64,000 bases of DNA, from NCBI RefSeq assembly GCF_001444505.1, contig NZ_LNDJ01000001.1, positions 62,001 through 126,000 of the forward strand, written 5' to 3'. Shown piece by piece: positions 59,567-64,000 of this stretch. How positions within the stretch are numbered: position 1 is the stretch's first letter; each line of letters starts with the position of its first letter. The notes beneath the pieces are model-generated. The model made no database searches, was not told the origin of the DNA, and was given only the letters and a program-made list of their open reading frames with translations. The position numbers and the translations under genes are program-made. The stretch is from Psychrobacter piscatorii (GTDB lineage: Bacteria > Pseudomonadota > Gammaproteobacteria > Pseudomonadales > Moraxellaceae).

Positions 59567-60469
59567 ATGTCCGATAATTCACAACTGATTGATGAGCTGC
59601 TGGCTACAATCGCGCTTATTGAGGTTACCCCCGATGTCTTTGAGGGTAAGAGCCATGATTATGTGGGCAGTCGTATATTTGGCGGGCAAGTACTGGCCCA
59701 AGCGATCATGGCAGCAGCGCATACATTAGATCAAGACAAGCCTTGCCACTCTTTGCATGGGTATTTTTTGCGTGGCGGTGATATCAATCAACCAGTGATC
59801 TATCAAGTGCGCCGTCTACGTGATGGTCGCAGTTTATCTGCGCGTGAAGTGACGGCTATTCAGTACAAAGAAGTACGCGGTAAGCCACCGATTGAGCAAG
59901 TGATATTTTCGATGATTGCGTCGTTTTCTCCCATGGAGGATGGCCTTGCGTATCAAGAAGACATGCCTGTTTATCCACCGCCAGAAGATCTATTGACCGA
60001 GCAAGATTTAAAAGAAGAGTACGTGGGCAAAGTACCAGATGCGCTCAAGGCACGGTTTATGCGCCGCCGTCATGTCGAGATAAAGCCCGTCAAACCGCGC
60101 AATCCGATCAATCCAGAACCAATGAAACCTAAGCAAGCCAACTGGCTGCGTATTCGCGAGCTGGGCAATCAGCCGGTGGCGATTCAGCAAGCGCTTTTGG
60201 CGTTTTCGTCTGATTTTTACTTGGTTGGTACTGGACTGATGTCACATGGCGTAAGCTTTATGACCAGCGGCTTGCAAGCGGCTAGTATTGACCACTCTAT
60301 GCACTTCCACCGTGAGTTTGATTTGAATGATTGGCTGCTCTATGACATGTGGAGTGATACCACGTCCAATGCAAAAGGGCTGAACCATGGGCAGTTCTGG
60401 CAAGATGGCAAACTGGTCGCCACCGTGCAACAAGAAGGATTGATGCGTCTGCGCGTACCAAAGTCCTAA
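59567..60469 (+). CDS. tesB: Acyl-CoA thioesterase II
   Basis: Hydrolyses acyl-CoA to free fatty acid and CoA. The ATG at 59567 (after AAGGAA, 10 nt) is chosen; the frame reaches 59540. The 300 residues form the double hotdog of TesB, with RIFGGQVLAQAIMAA (about 39-53) in the first half and the catalytic triad Asp in ASIDHSM, Thr/Ser in SDTTSNAKG and Gln in VQQEGLMR in the second. A Pro/Lys-rich segment (about 165-190, RRHVEIKPVKPRNP) is extra in the linker. Confidence 0.95.
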   Translation: MSDNSQLIDELLATIALIEVTPDVFEGKSHDYVGSRIFGGQVLAQAIMAAAHTLDQDKPCHSLHGYFLRGGDINQPVIYQVRRLRDGRSLSAREVTAIQYKEVRGKPPIEQVIFSMIASFSPMEDGLAYQEDMPVYPPPEDLLTEQDLKEEYVGKVPDALKARFMRRRHVEIKPVKPRNPINPEPMKPKQANWLRIRELGNQPVAIQQALLAFSSDFYLVGTGLMSHGVSFMTSGLQAASIDHSMHFHREFDLNDWLLYDMWSDTTSNAKGLNHGQFWQDGKLVATVQQEGLMRLRVPKS

Positions 60470-60518
60470 CCCTAGCCTTAGCGCTATTTATTGTTAGCTA
60501 CTGTCATCTTGTCATCAT

Positions 60519-60559
60519 AAAAAAAGCGACTCACTATTTATAATGAGTCGCTTTTTTTT
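60519..60559. terminator. Bidirectional terminator between tesB and mutY
   Basis: AAAAAAGCGACTCA (60520-60533) pairs with TGAGTCGCTTTTTT (60544-60557) over a 10-nt loop. T runs on both strands serve the convergent genes. Confidence 0.93.
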
Positions 60560-60582
60560 ATGCCAGTTTTTTACACTAATTT

Positions 60583-61860
60583 TTATTCTAAGATTTTAAT
60601 CATCGCACGAGGTAGCCCTAAACTGTCTTGTGCTGTTTGTTCGGTCAGCCATTTAAAATCAATCTCAGCTGCTGCTAGTTTCTCGTTGAGTTCTATCGTT
60701 TGCGCAGCATCGACAGTGAGTTTGCGCGGGGTCAAATACCAATGAAAGTGCGTCAATGAGTGCTTAATAGGGGCGTCATCTAACAATGTATTGCTAACTG
60801 ATTCGGTTACCAGTTTATTTTTTATTAGCCATTCATTAATAATTTGTTCAGCCGTGTTAAATTCTGTCTCATAGACTTTTTCATTACTGCGTACATCGCT
60901 TGCCACATTTGACGACTTGTCATCGCTCGTGACTGATTCTTTAATAGCAGTTTTGCCAGTTGCCTTGCTATTCGTTTTACCGTCAATTTTTTCGACAAAC
61001 TGTAATGGCAAGCTCCATAATCCACCCCAAATGCCATTATCAGGGCGTTGTAGCCACAATATTTCACCGTTTTCATTTTCTATCAGCAATGCATCGCTAA
61101 ACTTACTCGGTTTGGGCTGTTTTTTTGCCTTGACTGGATAGTCGGTTTCGCGCCCCTGTGCATGGGCAAGACAGTCCTCTTGTAGTGGACACAATAAGCA
61201 GGCAGGTTTGCTACGCGTACATAACGTTGCGCCCATATCCATCATGGCTTGTGCGAACAGTCCTGAGTTCTCTGTCGGTGTTAAACGCTCCGCTAATGCC
61301 CATAACTCTTTCGTCGTAGCAGATTTAGTGATATCGCCGTCAATAGCTGCCCAGCGTGTCAATACCCGTTTGACATTGCCATCACAGATGACGCCATACT
61401 TGTGCAAGCCCATCGCCATAATCGCCCCAGCGGTCGACGGCCCAACGCCAGAGATAGCTTCCCAGCCCGCTAGCGTCTGCGGAAAATCACCGGTCTCGTC
61501 AATTATCTCGGCTAGTTGCTTTGCGCCTTTATGCAAATTACGCGCGCGTGCATAGTAGCCAAGCCCCGCCCAATGCTCGGCGACCACATCCCAGTCGGCA
61601 GCGGCCAAATCTTGCACGGTCGGAAAGGTGTCCATAAAGCGCGCAAAGTAGGGCAGTACGGTGGTGACTTGCGTTTGCTGGAGCATGACTTCAGATAGCC
61701 ACACGATATAAGGATTGGGCGTGTCAGTTTGGTGCTGCTGCCAAGGTAAATCATGGCGACCATTTTCGGCAAACCAATCAAGTAGGCGTGGGGCGAAAGA
61801 ATCTAATGCGTCAGTGGGTTGAGAAAAGGGAGTGTTGGGTATGGCGGTAGATTTGGTCAT
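60583..61860 (-). CDS. mutY: A/G-specific adenine glycosylase MutY, with an extended linker
   Basis: Removes adenine mispaired with 8-oxoguanine. The 425 residues have WLSEVMLQQTQV with the catalytic Glu (about 53-64), the helix-hairpin-helix ISGVGPSTAGAIMAMG, the catalytic Asp in VICDGNVKRVL, and the iron-sulphur cluster ligands C-x6-C-x2-C-x5-C (from CTRSKPA to DC, about 212-228). The C-terminal Nudix-like domain that reads oxoG is split by a Ser/Thr/Lys/Asp-rich insert of about 45 residues (about 292-335). The catalytic core is intact. Confidence 0.95.
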   Translation of the reverse strand: MTKSTAIPNTPFSQPTDALDSFAPRLLDWFAENGRHDLPWQQHQTDTPNPYIVWLSEVMLQQTQVTTVLPYFARFMDTFPTVQDLAAADWDVVAEHWAGLGYYARARNLHKGAKQLAEIIDETGDFPQTLAGWEAISGVGPSTAGAIMAMGLHKYGVICDGNVKRVLTRWAAIDGDITKSATTKELWALAERLTPTENSGLFAQAMMDMGATLCTRSKPACLLCPLQEDCLAHAQGRETDYPVKAKKQPKPSKFSDALLIENENGEILWLQRPDNGIWGGLWSLPLQFVEKIDGKTNSKATGKTAIKESVTSDDKSSNVASDVRSNEKVYETEFNTAEQIINEWLIKNKLVTESVSNTLLDDAPIKHSLTHFHWYLTPRKLTVDAAQTIELNEKLAAAEIDFKWLTEQTAQDSLGLPRAMIKILE

Positions 61861-61951
61861 AGGCTCTTATAAAATTGGCAATAAGTAAAGGGCGCTTTGA
61901 TTACACTTAAGCAAAGCGTTTATCCTATATGATGATTATCTGGTTGATTTA

Positions 61952-62881
61952 CTAGCGGTAAATATCGCTAAGCGTCTGGCCAGCTTTGTTTTTCCAGACT
62001 AGCCACCCATTTGCATTACGTCCTGTTGCAATTTGTCCTGCACCACTAGGTGTTGTCAGCAAGTGGTTTTTGACCACTTTGTAAGTGTTGTCATCGTGCT
62101 CGATTAATATTTTGTTTGCTAACATTTCACGTTTTTTATTGATGCCCCATTTACTAAATGATGGTGTATGAATTTTACGGATGAGCGAGCCTTTTAACAA
62201 AACAAAACCGTCATTATCGTAGTAGCCTTGAGCATCACAGTCTTTGGCTTTGCAATAAAACAGCATTGGTTGCTTGTCAGGTACGACTGCTGGTGTGTCT
62301 TGGGGAGACTGGCAGGTATCTGGTATCAGTGTCTGGTAGGCTTTAGTATTAGGAGTCTCAATACCGATTGCTTCAAAAACTGGCTGCCCGAGGGTAGACA
62401 GTAAAATATCTAATGTGTGAAACAGCTCTTCGCAGTCTGCTTGCAGCGGTGCTGGCGTATGCGGCTTGCTGCCATTATTGCCGTTTTGCAAATCGTAACG
62501 CCCGACATCTGTGGCAATTTGAATGGCTTTATGTTCCATATACAGCGCATGCGTCTGGGTAATGGTGTTGTTGGTAGAGAGCATGACAAACACCCTTGTC
62601 CAAAAATCTTTACCATTATGATGGCTTTTCAGGCGCTGGGTTAAATCGCCTGTTTGCCCAATATAGAGCAGTGGTTTGTCCGTGCTATCGGTATCACCAA
62701 TTAGAAAGTATAAGCCTACTTGCTTGGCGTCGGGCATACTTAAAAAATCTGCAATATGAATACGCGGCACTTCAATCAGACGCACAGTACGCGTGGTCAT
62801 TTCAGCAACACGCAACCCACGAGGGTTACCCGTGGGTAGGTAGATTTGAATGGTTTTTGCTGAGGGTATTAATGGATTCAT
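61952..62881 (-). CDS. GIY-YIG nuclease family protein with DUF4357
   Basis: 309 residues. A GIY-YIG-like core (about 54-140) has VGLYFLIGD and LLYIGQTGDLTQRLKSHH, with the Arg and His expected at the active site, followed by a Glu in YMEHKAIQ. A Cys/Pro-rich middle and a C-terminal DUF4357 (about 250-305) with GIKKREM-like NKKREMLAN and KNHLLTTPSGAGQIATGRNANGW. Such proteins occur in many bacteria as single genes, sometimes in mobile or defence contexts; here neighbours are housekeeping genes. Function unknown; nuclease activity is inferred from the motif. Confidence 0.82.
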   Translation of the reverse strand: MNPLIPSAKTIQIYLPTGNPRGLRVAEMTTRTVRLIEVPRIHIADFLSMPDAKQVGLYFLIGDTDSTDKPLLYIGQTGDLTQRLKSHHNGKDFWTRVFVMLSTNNTITQTHALYMEHKAIQIATDVGRYDLQNGNNGSKPHTPAPLQADCEELFHTLDILLSTLGQPVFEAIGIETPNTKAYQTLIPDTCQSPQDTPAVVPDKQPMLFYCKAKDCDAQGYYDNDGFVLLKGSLIRKIHTPSFSKWGINKKREMLANKILIEHDDNTYKVVKNHLLTTPSGAGQIATGRNANGWLVWKNKAGQTLSDIYR

Positions 62882-62904
62882 AGTAACTTATATTATTGGT
62901 AAAT

Positions 62905-63861
62905 CTACTTACGATTCTTCCGTGTTTTCAAACGACGTAAGCGTTTTTCTTCCTCTTTTGCTTTCTTCTTCTCTTCAGCAGCGAGTCGCTGTTCTGCGAC
63001 GACGATTTCTTCTGCTTCTATCATAGCGGGTGTTTCAAGCGTGATACGCCCGATCTTCGCGCTACGCAGCTCATTGATGAGAATCTCAGACATGCGGTAG
63101 GTGTCAACTTGATTGCCCGAACGCACACAGCCGCGATTACGACCCGCCACTTCAAAAAACTCCCAATCGGTCTTTGGCAGATCTTCAATTTTGTAGCGAG
63201 TTTTTAGCAGTTCAGGATAGGCGTGCATCAAATACTCAGCGGTATAGCTGGCGACATCAGCGAAATCAAAAGCGGTATCACGGATACCGCCCGTCGCTGC
63301 CAGACGATAGCCAGAGTTTTCGTTTTCAACTTTTGGCCATAGCATACCGGGTGTGTCATAGAGCATGATGTCATCGTCTAGTTTAATGAGCTGCTGCGAC
63401 TTGGTCACGGCTGGCTCATCGCCTGTTTTTGCCACGGCGCGACCTGCTAGCGTATTGATCAGCGTTGATTTACCCACATTTGGAATACCCATAATCATCG
63501 CTTTGATTTGACGACCAGTCCCGACTTTATTGGGTACGAGATGCTTACAGATGGCGATGATGCGTTTTACGTCATTGGCTTTTTCAGTATCGCACGCAAT
63601 GGCTTTGACTTGGCTTTGCTGCTCAAGATGATCCATCCAGATTTGGGTCAATTCAGGATCGGCAAGGTCAGCTTTGTTCAGGATTTTGATAACAGGCTTT
63701 TCACCGCGCAGTGCAGCAACCATTGGGTTTTCACTACTATAGGGAATACGCGCATCGATAACCTCGATGACCACATCCATCTGCGGCATGATTTCTTTGA
63801 TTTCGTTACGGGCTTTGTTCATATGCCCAGGGAACCACTGAATACTTGCTCTCTTATCCAT
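62905..63861 (-). CDS. rbgA: Ribosome biogenesis GTPase YlqF/RbgA
   Basis: Circularly permuted GTPase that acts late in 50S assembly. The 318 residues begin MDKRASIQWFPGHMNKARNE, typical of YlqF. The motif order is permuted: G4 KILNKADLAD (about 58-67) comes before G1 GIPNVGKSTLIN (about 124-135) and G3 YDTPGML (about 168-174). The C-terminal RNA-binding part ends in a Lys/Arg/Glu-rich tail (about 290-318) longer than usual. In Bacillus it is essential; in gamma-proteobacteria it is usually not. It is followed closely by the GIY-YIG gene (23 nt), so they may share a message. Confidence 0.93.
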   Translation of the reverse strand: MDKRASIQWFPGHMNKARNEIKEIMPQMDVVIEVIDARIPYSSENPMVAALRGEKPVIKILNKADLADPELTQIWMDHLEQQSQVKAIACDTEKANDVKRIIAICKHLVPNKVGTGRQIKAMIMGIPNVGKSTLINTLAGRAVAKTGDEPAVTKSQQLIKLDDDIMLYDTPGMLWPKVENENSGYRLAATGGIRDTAFDFADVASYTAEYLMHAYPELLKTRYKIEDLPKTDWEFFEVAGRNRGCVRSGNQVDTYRMSEILINELRSAKIGRITLETPAMIEAEEIVVAEQRLAAEEKKKAKEEEKRLRRLKTRKNRK

Positions 63862-63904
63862 CTGCTTTCATAACCTTTTATAAAAAATGCTAAAAGTAAA
63901 ACAA

Positions 63905-64000
63905 TCAACGTTTACTTTCTAATGGTGTCCAGTTTACTACAGAACCACCTTGCTCACGGGACAATTTCACTCGACCAAATCTATCGCTATTCTTTAGTTT
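63905..64000 (-). CDS. 3' end of an unidentified gene, cut by the window edge
   Basis: On the minus strand an open frame enters from the right edge and ends at a TGA at 63905-63907. The last 31 residues include SDRFGRVKLSREQGGSVVNW and end TPLESKR. The frame is uninterrupted but short. It ends 44 nt before the ATG of the YlqF-type GTPase gene on the same strand, so both could be in one operon. I do not recognise the protein. Confidence 0.45.
   Translation of the reverse strand, partial: KLKNSDRFGRVKLSREQGGSVVNWTPLESKR

Overview
The window looks like a chromosomal segment of a gamma-proteobacterium of the family Moraxellaceae, most likely Psychrobacter. The grounds are a response regulator and kinase pair that reads as Acinetobacter-type BfmR/BfmS, a DUF3360 permease of the type I associate with marine Moraxellaceae and Vibrio, the order hisIE-tatA-tatB-tatC, AT-rich spacers, and acidic, Gln/Ser-rich linkers inside several proteins. 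The genus is inferred from remembered sequences, not from a search. I see no prophage, insertion sequence, CRISPR array, rRNA or tRNA gene. Almost everything is core genome.

Layout. 1-8.5 kb: complete F1Fo ATP synthase operon atpIBEFHAGDC (+), with unusually long and structured spacers. 9.1-13.6 kb: bfmR and bfmS (+, separated by a terminator), a 59-residue membrane micro-ORF right behind bfmS, then a convergent EnvZ-like kinase without an OmpR partner. 14.1-16.5 kb: rpsP-rimM-trmD-rplS (+). 16.8-24.0 kb: a DUF4442 hotdog protein, a DUF3360 permease preceded by a TetR-type operator, uvrC, folA-thyA, lgt. 24.3-30.4 kb: urea ABC transporter urtABCDE (-) with a candidate sigma-54 promoter. 30.8-38 kb: DUF4139 and NRDE proteins, rppH, an OsmC/MAPEG pair, dusC and an FBH1-like helicase. 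38.2-41.7 kb: hisIE and tatABC (-) and a 4HBT hotdog protein. 42-47.2 kb: rpmI-rplT, pheST and ihfA (+), without infC. 47.4-55.9 kb: two small lipoproteins, ypfJ, rho with a long leader, trxA, rluA, a Baeyer-Villiger-type monooxygenase and a 2-hydroxyacid dehydrogenase. 56.3-64 kb: rapA, tesB, mutY, a GIY-YIG/DUF4357 protein, the YlqF/RbgA GTPase and the 3' tail of one more gene.

How the genes work together. ATP synthesis, ribosome assembly and tRNA modification (rpsP, rimM, trmD, rplS, rpmI, rplT, ylqF, dusC, rluA), aminoacylation (pheST), DNA repair (uvrC, mutY, the helicase), transcription termination and recycling (rho, rapA), mRNA decay (rppH), folate/dTMP synthesis (folA, thyA) and envelope biogenesis (lgt, tatABC, bfmRS, envZ) form a housekeeping backbone. 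Urea uptake is the one clear nutrient-acquisition module, and its urease lies outside this window.

No large unknown system is evident. The best candidates for undescribed biology are small: the bfmS-linked micro-ORF, inverted repeats in all four long spacers inside the atp operon, a multi-hairpin leader before rpmI where infC is missing, a TetR-type operator before the DUF3360 gene, and a perfect 16-bp hairpin between pheT and ihfA.
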